A stretch of 31,116 bases of DNA from Fen-549 sp964636655. Its GTDB lineage: Bacteria > Actinomycetota > Thermoleophilia > Gaiellales > Gaiellaceae. Under the pieces are notes generated by a model that saw only the letters and a list, made by a program, of their open reading frames with translations, had not been told where the DNA came from and did not search any database. Position numbers and translations under genes: made by a program. The stretch's first letter is position 1. Every line of letters starts with the position of its first letter. The DNA lies in assembly GCA_964636655.1 (NCBI GenBank), contig CAZWTK010000021.1, forward strand, positions 1 to 31,116, given 5' to 3'. Below are positions 1 through 6,459 of this stretch, in pieces.

Positions 1-925
1 CGGGCTCCAGGACGTCGGTCGCCTCGCTCTCCTCGCGCGCCGGCAACGGCTCCGGAGCCGCGCTCATCGCGGTGTCCTCGATCGCCGGCGCCTGCGCGGG
101 CGGCGCCGCGCGCGCCCTCGTCTCGCGGCGCTGCTCCACCCACCAGTTGACCTCGGCGCCGAAGACGATCACGTTGGCCATCAGGTAGAGCCAGAAGAGC
201 AGGATCACCGGCCCGCCGAGATAGCGCAGCACGACCAGGTCGTGCGAGACGAGCTGGTTGAGGAAGACCGGCAGGATCTGGAAGGTCGCGGCCAGGATGA
301 CCGCCGCTGTGACGGCGCCCGGGATGACGTCTCGCGATCTGAGCTGTACGTTCGTGAGCACGTAATAGACGGTGAAGAGGAAGAGAAGCAGGCCCGCGAA
401 CTCGACCATCGCCGTGAGCGGATAGGCGACGAAGGGATTGCCGAGGAAGTCTCCCGCGAAGCGCTGAAGCAAGAACACGCCGAGCGAGCCGGCGAGCAGC
501 GAGACGACGAGGGTAACGAGCGACGAGACCAGCAGCAGGAAGGCAAGCGCCTTGCCGTGCAGGAATGAGCGGTTCGGCCGCCCGTAGACGATGTTGAACG
601 CCGATTCGAGCACGCTGAAGAGCGAGAGCGAGCTCCAGAGCAGCACGGCGCCACCGATGATGCCCAAGGCGGTGGCGCTGTCCTGAATGCGCTCGACCGC
701 GGTCTTGATCGACTTCACGGAGTTACCCGGAAAGATGTGCCTGAGCGCGTTTACGAGGCTGGACTCTTGACCCTGTTGACCCAAGAAGCCGAGCAGCGAG
801 AGCGCGAGAAAGAGCATCGGCACGAGCGATAGCAGCGCGAAGTAGGCGATCATCGCCGCCAGGTGCGTACCGCGATCGGCGAAGAACTTCTGGAACAGAC
901 TGCGTTTTCGTACCCGCATCGACAT
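1..925 (-). CDS. YihY/BrkB-family integral membrane protein (3' end beyond window)
   Basis: Reading leftward from the ATG at 925 there is one open frame of 308 codons that is still open at base 1, so the stop lies outside the window. The N-terminus (MSMRVRKRSLFQKFFADRG) is followed by several hydrophobic helices. The conserved YihY C-terminal element ANVIVFGAEVNWWVEQRR ends about 40 residues before the edge, so little is probably missing. The visible tail is Ala/Glu/Pro-rich and probably cytoplasmic. The family was once called ribonuclease BN by mistake; it is a multi-pass inner-membrane family whose role is not settled. An AGGGA motif lies 6 nt upstream of ATG 925; ATG 919 is an alternative. 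The gene is divergent from the roadblock gene at 1064. Confidence 0.85.
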   Translation of the reverse strand, partial: MSMRVRKRSLFQKFFADRGTHLAAMIAYFALLSLVPMLFLALSLLGFLGQQGQESSLVNALRHIFPGNSVKSIKTAVERIQDSATALGIIGGAVLLWSSLSLFSVLESAFNIVYGRPNRSFLHGKALAFLLLVSSLVTLVVSLLAGSLGVFLLQRFAGDFLGNPFVAYPLTAMVEFAGLLLFLFTVYYVLTNVQLRSRDVIPGAVTAAVILAATFQILPVFLNQLVSHDLVVLRYLGGPVILLFWLYLMANVIVFGAEVNWWVEQRRETRARAAPPAQAPAIEDTAMSAAPEPLPAREESEATDVLEP

Positions 926-1063
926 TCAGTATCCCTGCTCGAGGGTCTCTCGGGGGAGTCCCACGTGCTCGGCGAGGTCGCCGACAAAGCATCGGCAATC
1001 GGGCCCGGGCTGGCAAGTCCGCCCTCGCGGCGGCTACCACGAGCTGCTACGTTCGGCGCGCGT

Positions 1064-1531
1064 ATGGACGCCGCGCAGGCACTAGCCGAGCTGACCGAGA
1101 TCTCGTCGCAGATCGAGCTCGCGCTGATCTTCGACGCTCGCGCAGAGCTGGTCGGGGCCACGCTCGCCGACCGGCAGAGGGCCGAATCGCTTGCTTTTGC
1201 TGCCGCTGCGCTGTTTGCCTGTACTACGCAGATCGCCGGCCCCGAGCGCGGCGAGCCGATTCAGGTCGAGCTGACCTATCCAGAAGGGAGTGTCCTCCTG
1301 GTTCGCGAGCGCGATCTACGCATTCTGGCTCTGACCGCTCCCGATCCCATTGCCGGGCTCGCCTTCTTCGAGCTCAGAGCCTGCCTTCGCAAGCTCGACG
1401 AGGCCAGGCCGAAGAGGCGCCGGCAAGGGTTCGGCAAGGTGCTGCAGGCGGTGGCGGCGAGGGGCAAAGCGAACGCCGGCGAGTCAAAGAGCTCGAGCCC
1501 CGGGAAGGACGCGAATGACACGGCGCAATAA
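1064..1531 (+). CDS. Roadblock/LC7-like small regulatory protein
   Basis: This is a 155-residue soluble protein. Residues 1-110 have the alternating helix-strand pattern of the roadblock/LC7 fold: a start helix (AAQALAELTEISSQIELALI), a strand ending in AELVGATL, a long Ala-rich helix, and the strand pair VELTYPEGSVLLVRERDLRILALT followed by a closing helix. In bacteria such domains often partner small Ras-like GTPases or gliding/differentiation regulators; no GTPase gene is visible here. The last 40 residues are basic and low-complexity. The frame is open back to 863, but I chose ATG 1064 because the homologous fold starts there and an extended -10 (TGC then TACGTT, 1045-1053) lies just upstream. 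It overlaps the next gene by 17 nt. The assignment is from pattern only. Confidence 0.6.
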   Translation: MDAAQALAELTEISSQIELALIFDARAELVGATLADRQRAESLAFAAAALFACTTQIAGPERGEPIQVELTYPEGSVLLVRERDLRILALTAPDPIAGLAFFELRACLRKLDEARPKRRRQGFGKVLQAVAARGKANAGESKSSSPGKDANDTAQ

Positions 1532-1739
1532 AGTCCTCGCCGGTCTGTTCGTTGCCGCTGGCTCGGTCGCCGGTGCCTTCTATATGCGCCAGCAGCGGCA
1601 GGCGGGCACGCCTGAACGAGCCGGCTTCTACTTCGCGGACGGTACGCTGCTGGAGCTCGGACCCGAGGACGCCGCGGCCGAGGAGCTACTCAAGCAAGGC
1701 CGCGAGCTTCTCGCTCGTGCCCGTCCGGAGGGATCGTGA
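1515..1739 (+). CDS. Small single-pass membrane protein, unknown function
   Basis: This is a 74-residue protein. Residues 6-23 form a hydrophobic segment (VLAGLFVAAGSVAGAFYM) after the positive start MTRRNK, which suggests an N-in anchor or uncleaved signal. The rest is short, soluble and rich in Glu, Leu and Ala (LLELGPEDAAAEELLKQGRELL), probably an amphipathic helix facing outward. I do not recognise the family. It starts inside the roadblock gene (17-nt overlap), and its stop shares a GTGA with the GTG of pyrE, so all three are probably translated from one mRNA. The start is the first ATG in a frame that is also open further upstream, and the membrane helix supports it. Confidence 0.65.
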   Translation: MTRRNKVLAGLFVAAGSVAGAFYMRQQRQAGTPERAGFYFADGTLLELGPEDAAAEELLKQGRELLARARPEGS

Positions 1740-2293
1740 ACGAGCAGGATCTGATCGAGATGTTGGTCGAGCGCGCCTACCTCGAGGGCGATTTCGTCTT
1801 GCGCTCGGGCCGGCGTTCCAAGTACTACCTCGACAAGTACCGCTTCGAGACGGTGCCCGAGCTGCTCGAGGCGCTCGGCGAGAGAATCGCCGCCGCCGTG
1901 AACGAGCACGAGCCGGAGGCTGCCCGCATCGCCGCACCGGAGCTCGGCGCGGTCGCGCTTGCCGCCGCCGCCTCGCTCGCCTCGCGGCTGCCGTTTCTAA
2001 TCGTGCGTAAGGAGGCAAAGGGGTACGGCACCTCGAACAAGCTCGAAGGTGTAAACGAATCGGGAGAGCTGGTCTGCTTGGTCGAAGACGTGGTGACATC
2101 TGGCGGAGCTGCCCTAAAGGCCGTCGAGGCGATCCGGGAAGCCGGTCTTGTCTGCCGTACAGCCGTCTGCGTCGTCGACCGCGAAGAGGGTGGATCCGAC
2201 GAGCTCGCGCGTCACGGAGTGCGTTTGTGGCCGCTCTTCCGCGCGAGTGATCTTCAAAAAGTTGTAAAAAGCGCCGCAAACCCGCATGGTTGA
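1736..2293 (+). CDS. pyrE: Orotate phosphoribosyltransferase
   Basis: The protein has 185 residues and catalyses orotate + PRPP to OMP + PPi in UMP synthesis. The PRPP-binding motif is clear at residues 113-125 (VCLVEDVVTSGGA), and the catalytic loop RKEAKGYG is at 91-98. The N-terminal FVLRSGRRSKYYLDKYR is the typical OPRT substrate region. The length is slightly short of the usual 200-215, as in many stand-alone actinobacterial forms. The GTG start overlaps the stop of the small membrane protein by 4 nt, so translation is probably coupled. The partner enzyme OMP decarboxylase (pyrF) lies 0.5 kb downstream but is separated by hup and a terminator. No PyrR-type leader is apparent. Confidence 0.93.
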   Translation: MNEQDLIEMLVERAYLEGDFVLRSGRRSKYYLDKYRFETVPELLEALGERIAAAVNEHEPEAARIAAPELGAVALAAAASLASRLPFLIVRKEAKGYGTSNKLEGVNESGELVCLVEDVVTSGGAALKAVEAIREAGLVCRTAVCVVDREEGGSDELARHGVRLWPLFRASDLQKVVKSAANPHG

Positions 2294-2318
2294 GCGAAAT
2301 GCTTTAGCCTGTTAGGGT
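2290..2318 (+). promoter_or_regulatory. Putative sigma-70-like promoter of hup
   Basis: TTGAGC (2290-2295) and TAGGGT (2313-2318) are separated by exactly 17 nt, in the short gap between pyrE and the HU gene. Transcription would start near 2325 and give a leader of about 30 nt carrying the GAGGAGGAG ribosome-binding site. The spacing and position support it; the hexamers match only in part. Confidence 0.45.
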
Positions 2319-2355
2319 CTGACGGTAGAAAAGCTGTCGATGAGGAGGAGAGCAC

Positions 2356-2628
2356 GTGACGAAGCAGGAGTTCGTTGATCTGGTCGCCCAGAAGAGCGGT
2401 CTGACGAAACGGGATGCCGGCGATGCCGTAGACGCCGTGCTCAACGTGATCGCCGACTCTCTCAAGGCCGGCACGGACGTGACCTTCACCGGGTTCGGGA
2501 AGTTCTCGGTCGCCCACCGTGCAGCACGGACGGGAGTCAATCCCCGTACCGGCGAGCGGTTGTCGATCGCCGCGTCCAAGGTGCCCAAGTTCACGCCTGG
2601 AAGCTCGCTGAAGCAGGCGGTCCGCTAG
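2356..2628 (+). CDS. hup: HU-family DNA-binding protein
   Basis: This is a 90-residue nucleoid protein of the HU/IHF family. The sequence is typical throughout: N-terminal helices (TKQEFVDLVAQKSGLTKRDA), the dimer core VTFTGFGKFSVAHRAAR and the DNA-binding arm with RTGVNPRTGE. It lacks the long lysine-rich tail of mycobacterial HupB, so it is the short bacterial type. The GTG start at 2356 is preceded by a strong GAGGAGGAG ribosome-binding site. The gene is monocistronic by sequence: its own promoter upstream and an intrinsic terminator 30 nt after the stop. Confidence 0.95.
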   Translation: MTKQEFVDLVAQKSGLTKRDAGDAVDAVLNVIADSLKAGTDVTFTGFGKFSVAHRAARTGVNPRTGERLSIAASKVPKFTPGSSLKQAVR

Positions 2629-2657
2629 GGACCGTTAGCCGTTGGAAACGAAGGTTT

Positions 2658-2691
2658 GAGTGAGGGTCGCGTCGAGCGGCCCTTACTCTTT
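2658..2691 (+). terminator. Intrinsic terminator after hup
   Basis: A 13-bp stem (2658-2670 with 2676-2688, two G-T wobbles) closes a 5-nt loop GTCGA and is followed by TTT. It sits 30 nt after the hup stop. The frame of pyrF is open through this hairpin, which argues that pyrF really starts downstream of it. Confidence 0.75.
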
Positions 2692-2737
2692 GCCCGCCGG
2701 CCCGACGCTCGAGCGCCCGGCAGTCTGACTTCGGCGC

Positions 2738-2743
2738 TAGCCT
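2738..2743 (+). promoter_or_regulatory. Putative -10 box for leaderless pyrF
   Basis: TAGCCT ends 8 nt before the ATG at 2752. There is no good Shine-Dalgarno sequence in between, so the transcript may begin at or within a base or two of the start codon. No convincing -35 is seen. Confidence 0.4.
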
Positions 2744-2751
2744 TGGCGGGG

Positions 2752-3690
2752 ATGGATGACACGGCTACCGATACCACCGCCGGTCAACCTCCACCGCGGA
2801 CCTTCGCCGATCGCCTGGTCGAGGCGGTCGAGCTCAAGCGAAGCCAGCTCGTCGTGGGGCTCGATCCCCGGCTCGATTTGCTGCCGCTCGAGCTACGCGG
2901 CGAAGCTCAGCACAGTCCCGAGGGCGTCGCCGACGCCTTTTCGCGCTTCTGCCGCGGAATCATCGACGCGGTGGCTCCGTATGTCGTCTGCGTCAAGCCT
3001 CAGCTGGCCTTCTTCGAGCTCTACGGTTCGTCCGGCATGCGTGCGCTCGAAGACGTCTGCGCCCATGCCCGCGATGCCGGCCTGCTCGTGCTGGCCGATG
3101 GAAAGCGCGGCGACATCGGCTCGACGGCCAGGGCCTATGCCGGCGCCTACCTCGAGCCGCGCGGGGTGTATCCACCGCTGGCCGACGCTCTGACCGTGAA
3201 CCCCTACCTCGGGCGCGACGCTCTCGAGCCTTTCCTGCTCGCCTGTCAGCGCCACGGCAGCGGCGTCTTCGTCCTGCTCAAGACCTCCAATCCGAGCAGC
3301 GCCGACCTGCAGGACGTGACGCTGTCGGACGGCAGCCCGCTCTGGCACCAGCTGGCGCTGCTTCTTCAGGAGCCGGCCGAGGCGCTTACCGGCGCGAGCG
3401 GTCTATCGAGTCTCGGCGTGGTCGTGGGAGCGACCTATCCGCGCGCGATAGGCGAAGCCAGGCGCCTGCTTCCGCGCTCGATTATTCTCTTGCCGGGCGT
3501 CGGCGCGCAGGGGGCAACCCCGGCAGACGTCGCCCGTGCCTTCACCAGCGGCCCGGCCAGTGCGCTCGTGAATGTCTCGCGTTCGGTCATCTTCGCCTAT
3601 CGCGCCGAGGAGGGACTCGACTGGCGCGACGCCGCCGGTAGCGAGGCCGCGCGCCTGCGCGACGAGATATGGGCGGTCTCGGGCTGGTAA
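2752..3690 (+). CDS. pyrF: Orotidine-5'-phosphate decarboxylase (type 2)
   Basis: The protein has 312 residues and converts OMP to UMP, the last step of de novo UMP synthesis. The catalytic D-x-K-x-x-D signature is at residues 116-121 inside LADGKRGDIGSTA, the nucleotide-site motif VVGLDPR at 34-40 and VKPQLAFFE at 81-89. The near C-terminal LLPGVGAQGA is the phosphate-binding loop. The length and these motifs fit the longer PyrF type used by actinobacteria and some proteobacteria. The frame is open from 2656, but that stretch contains the hup terminator. ATG 2752 follows a -10-like TAGCCT by 8 nt and is chosen. The next gene begins 14 nt after the stop. Confidence 0.92.
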   Translation: MDDTATDTTAGQPPPRTFADRLVEAVELKRSQLVVGLDPRLDLLPLELRGEAQHSPEGVADAFSRFCRGIIDAVAPYVVCVKPQLAFFELYGSSGMRALEDVCAHARDAGLLVLADGKRGDIGSTARAYAGAYLEPRGVYPPLADALTVNPYLGRDALEPFLLACQRHGSGVFVLLKTSNPSSADLQDVTLSDGSPLWHQLALLLQEPAEALTGASGLSSLGVVVGATYPRAIGEARRLLPRSIILLPGVGAQGATPADVARAFTSGPASALVNVSRSVIFAYRAEEGLDWRDAAGSEAARLRDEIWAVSGW

Positions 3691-3703
3691 AAAGGAACGA
3701 GTC

Positions 3704-4054
3704 ATGCGCCGAGACAAACGCCAGCTCGCGCACTACGGCATCCCGATCCTGTTCCTGCTTGCCGTGACAATCGTCGTACTCATCCTGCGCGGCGCCTTCA
3801 CGGGCGGAAACCAGTCGTCTGTAACCTCGGCGAGCACGAAAAGGGTCTCGACCACCTCTGCCACGACCGCGCAGCAGACGACGAAGGTGACTCTCTACAC
3901 CGTTCGCTCCGGCGACACGCTCGGAGCCATTGCCATACATTTCGGCGTCAGCGTGGACGACATCATGACACTGAACCCAGGTGTGGAGCCGACTGCGCTC
4001 AGGGTCGGACAGAAGATCAAGGTCAGGGTCGGGAAGAAACCGGCGACATCGTGA
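3704..4054 (+). CDS. Membrane-anchored LysM-domain protein
   Basis: The protein has 116 residues. A basic start (MRRDKR) precedes one transmembrane helix at about 12-28. A Ser/Thr-rich linker (38-63) follows, then one LysM domain at 64-110 (YTVRSGDTLGAIAIHFGVS through LRVGQKIKVRV). LysM binds the N-acetylglucosamine of peptidoglycan, so the protein probably tethers the membrane to the wall on the outer face. There is no catalytic domain. ATG 3704 has a ribosome-binding site AAAGGA 8 nt upstream. Its stop overlaps the GTG of the D,D-carboxypeptidase gene (GTGA), which suggests that the two act together on the wall. Confidence 0.85.
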   Translation: MRRDKRQLAHYGIPILFLLAVTIVVLILRGAFTGGNQSSVTSASTKRVSTTSATTAQQTTKVTLYTVRSGDTLGAIAIHFGVSVDDIMTLNPGVEPTALRVGQKIKVRVGKKPATS

Positions 4055-5190
4055 GGCTCTCGCTGCGGGCGCCGGCGCTACTAGCGCTGGCCTTCTTGCT
4101 ACTCCAACCCGTCGCGGCCGCCGGCACCGGCTCGCGCGCGCCAAAAGTGGATGCTCGCGCCTATCTGGTCATGAACGCGGCCACGGGCGATGTGCTGGTG
4201 AGCAAGAACGCGAACGCTCGCCTGCCCATCGCCAGCCTGACCAAGCTGATGACCGTCGACGTCGCCCTGCAGCATCTGAGCGTCGATCGATATGTCACCG
4301 TCTCGGCTCAGGCGGCCGAGACCGGCGAGGAGAGTGCCGGGCTGCGAGCCGGCGAGCGGATCCTGGTCGGCGATCTCGTCCGCGCCGCCCTGATTCAGAG
4401 CGCGAACGATGCCGCCGACGCTCTGGCCGACGCTGCCTCGGGCGGGAATCGCGCGCTTTTTGTGAGCTGGATGAACACCGAAGCGCGGCAGATCGGTCTC
4501 ACTCGAACCCACTTCGTACGCCCCGACGGTCTCGACGCACCGCGGCATTTCTCGAGCGCCCGTGATATCACCCGTCTGGCCCGCTGGGCCATGGGCCTGC
4601 CGGAGGTGAGCCAAGCGGTTCGCCAGCGCAGTAGCACCATCTCCGGCGGTCGCGTACTCACGACCTGGAACGACCTGCTCGGCACCTTCCCCGGAGTCGT
4701 GGGCGTAAAGACCGGGCACACCGACGACGCCGGCTGGTGTCAGGTCGCACTTGTCGTCCGCGGCGGAGTCCGGATCTACGCCACCATTCTCGGCTCGCCC
4801 AGCCGCTCGCAGCGCAACCACGACCTGGCGGCCCTGCTTCGCTTCGCTCTCACCCGCTACAGACTCGTCCAGGTCGTCACCGCCGGGAGCCCATTGGCGA
4901 AGGTGGCCACCGAGTACGGTGGTCCGTCCGTTCCCGTCGCGGCCGCGAGCTCGCTGACCCTACCGCTGCGCCTCGATCGACCTCTGGTCGAGAAGCTCGT
5001 TCTGCCGCGCACCCTATCGCTCCCGATCAAGCAAGGCCGGCACCTGGGCGTGCTGCGCATCTACTCGAACGGGAAGCTGCTCGGCAAGAGCGAGCTGATT
5101 GCGATGCGCTCGGTCGGAAGGCCGGGCCTGCTCGACAAGGCCGGCTGGTACTCGGGTCGGGCCATCCACAACCTGTTCGGCTGGATCTAA
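4051..5190 (+). CDS. Secreted D-alanyl-D-alanine carboxypeptidase (peptidase S11, PBP5-like)
   Basis: This 379-residue penicillin-binding protein trims the terminal D-Ala from peptidoglycan pentapeptides outside the membrane. The signal peptide is at about 1-24 (hydrophobic run LLALAFLLL, cleavage near AAA). The three active-site motifs are all present: SLTK at 62-65 (catalytic Ser62), SAN at 117-119 and KTG at 220-222. The C-terminal 110 residues resemble the PBP5 stalk region and have no clear membrane anchor. The GTG start overlaps the LysM gene by 4 nt. Peptidoglycan context is strengthened by alr, glmM and glmS elsewhere in the window. Confidence 0.92.
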   Translation: MRLSLRAPALLALAFLLLQPVAAAGTGSRAPKVDARAYLVMNAATGDVLVSKNANARLPIASLTKLMTVDVALQHLSVDRYVTVSAQAAETGEESAGLRAGERILVGDLVRAALIQSANDAADALADAASGGNRALFVSWMNTEARQIGLTRTHFVRPDGLDAPRHFSSARDITRLARWAMGLPEVSQAVRQRSSTISGGRVLTTWNDLLGTFPGVVGVKTGHTDDAGWCQVALVVRGGVRIYATILGSPSRSQRNHDLAALLRFALTRYRLVQVVTAGSPLAKVATEYGGPSVPVAAASSLTLPLRLDRPLVEKLVLPRTLSLPIKQGRHLGVLRIYSNGKLLGKSELIAMRSVGRPGLLDKAGWYSGRAIHNLFGWI

Positions 5191-5195
5191 TTGCA

Positions 5196-5233
5196 ACGGT
5201 CCCTTGACGCGTCCGAGGTCCGGACCGTCTACT
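5196..5233 (+). promoter_or_regulatory. Inverted repeat with promoter-like boxes upstream of the PfkB gene
   Basis: ACGGTCC (5196-5202) and GGACCGT (5222-5228) form a 7-bp inverted repeat with a 19-nt spacer. The spacer holds the self-palindrome GACGCGTC, and GGTCCGGACC (5217-5226) overlaps the right arm. TTGACG (5204-5209) and TCTACT (5228-5233), 18 nt apart, could be -35 and -10 boxes. This could be an operator over a promoter or a terminator of the upstream gene; no T-run follows. Confidence 0.35.
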
Positions 5234-5288
5234 CTTCCGGGCGCGCATTCTCCCCAGACGACCGCCCACCGCATGAGGAGGGCACTCG

Positions 5289-6245
5289 ATGCTCGTCACC
5301 GTAACTCTCAACGCCGCCATCGATCGCACGCTCACCGTCCCGAATTTCCAGCGGGGCCTGCGTCACCGTGCCAGCCAGGCAACGGCGCTTGCCGGCGGCA
5401 AGGGCATCAACGTCGCGCGCTCGCTGAAAGCGCTCGGCGTGCCCGTGGTGGCGACCGGGCTGGCCGGCGGGCGCACGGGCACTCGCGTCATCGAGGAGGT
5501 GACGAACGAGTCGATCCTCAACGACTTCGTCCGCATCGAGGACGAATCACGTACCTCGACCGCCGTCGTCGACCCGGTGACCGGATCGCACACCGAGATC
5601 AACGAGTGGGGGCCACACGTCGAGCCCGACGAGCTCCAGGCTCTGCGTGAGAAGCTTCTGAGCCTCGCGGGCGACGCCGAGTGGGTCGTCTTTGCCGGCA
5701 CGTTGCCGCGCGGCGTCGACAACGGCTTCTACGCCGACGCGATCAAGGAGTTGGCGCGGCTGAAGGTGCGCTGCGTGCTCGACTCCGAGGGTACCGCCCT
5801 GCACCTGGGCGCCGAGGCCGAGCCCCATCTCGTCAGCCCCAACCAGCACGAGGCAGAGAGCCTGGTCGGGCAGGAGTTTTCCGACGAGGACGACTACCTC
5901 ATGGCGCTCGAGACGATCGCCGAGATGGGCCCGCGCAACGTTCTGATCAGCCACGAGGGCGGTTGCTACGCGCTGCTCAGGGAAGAGCGCAAGCTGCGAC
6001 GGTATCGAGCCTCGATCGCTCGTGTCGAGCCGGTGTCTCCGGTCGGCTCCGGCGACGTGCTGCTGGCCGGCTTTCTCGCCGCGCGCAGAGCCGATCGCTC
6101 GCTGGAAGAGGCGCTTTGCCAGGCCGTCGGGGCCGCCACTGCCTCCACGCTCGAGATCGGCGCCGGCCGTTTCGATCTGGAGCAGGCGAACGAGTTCGCG
6201 CGCCGGGTCGAGATCAACGAGCTCAAGCCCGTCACGGCGAGCTGA
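5289..6245 (+). CDS. PfkB-family sugar kinase, 1-phosphofructokinase-like
   Basis: This 318-residue ribokinase-fold kinase belongs to the 1-phosphofructokinase/tagatose-6-phosphate kinase branch. That branch opens with VTLNAAIDRT, followed by the substrate motif ALAGGKGINVARSLKALG. The C-terminal ATP/anion-hole motif is VGSGD at 252-256, with Asp256 as the expected catalytic base. It phosphorylates a sugar phosphate in the cytoplasm; whether the substrate is fructose-1-P, fructose-6-P or tagatose-6-P cannot be told, and no PTS gene lies nearby. The ATG has a good GAGGAGGG ribosome-binding site. The gene stands alone between the carboxypeptidase gene and guaB. Confidence 0.85.
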   Translation: MLVTVTLNAAIDRTLTVPNFQRGLRHRASQATALAGGKGINVARSLKALGVPVVATGLAGGRTGTRVIEEVTNESILNDFVRIEDESRTSTAVVDPVTGSHTEINEWGPHVEPDELQALREKLLSLAGDAEWVVFAGTLPRGVDNGFYADAIKELARLKVRCVLDSEGTALHLGAEAEPHLVSPNQHEAESLVGQEFSDEDDYLMALETIAEMGPRNVLISHEGGCYALLREERKLRRYRASIARVEPVSPVGSGDVLLAGFLAARRADRSLEEALCQAVGAATASTLEIGAGRFDLEQANEFARRVEINELKPVTAS

Positions 6246-6321
6246 AGCCCGAATCTCTGAGCGTGAGCTACCGGCCGGCGCCCCAGCGGTCTCGCGGCGC
6301 CGCTGACGATGGAGCCCGAAG

Positions 6322-6341
6322 ATGCCGAGTTTCGTCGGCAT
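6322..6341 (+). other. Small hairpin between the PfkB gene and the guaB promoter
   Basis: ATGCCGA (6322-6328) and TCGGCAT (6335-6341) form a perfect 7-bp stem with a 6-nt loop. There is no T-run. It could help end PfkB transcription or overlap the -35 side of the guaB promoter. The rest of the 6246-6353 gap shows nothing I can name. Confidence 0.35.
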
Positions 6342-6353
6342 AGCGGCCCGGCT

Positions 6354-6362
6354 TGCTACGAT
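6354..6362 (+). promoter_or_regulatory. Extended -10 promoter of guaB
   Basis: TGC directly followed by TACGAT makes an extended -10 element. A start near 6369 would give a guaB leader of about 90 nt that contains the hairpin at 6406-6436. No good -35 is visible, as expected for extended -10 promoters. A similar TGC-TACAAT element precedes rplM. Confidence 0.5.
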
Positions 6363-6405
6363 TGATCGCCACTTGAAAGATCTTGGTGGCATCCGGATTT
6401 CTTGG

Positions 6406-6436
6406 CCCAGGCGACCCATCGGCGCCTGGGTTTTTT
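6406..6436 (+). terminator. Terminator-type hairpin in the guaB leader (candidate attenuator)
   Basis: CCCAGGCG (6406-6413) pairs perfectly with CGCCTGGG (6423-6430) across a 9-nt loop, and six T follow directly. It is the best intrinsic terminator in the window, yet it ends only 23 nt before the guaB ATG. That leaves no room for a promoter between hairpin and gene, so guaB transcripts must pass through it. This suggests conditional termination. Confidence 0.7.
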
Positions 6437-6459
6437 GCATCGAAGGGCAGGTGAGGTAG

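Noticed and set aside
2656..2751. Upstream start of pyrF
   Set aside because: The segment contains the hup terminator hairpin and no family homology.
6246..6459. Guanine riboswitch before guaB
   Set aside because: The conserved loop and junction sequences of the purine riboswitch are absent; only the terminator hairpin is supported.
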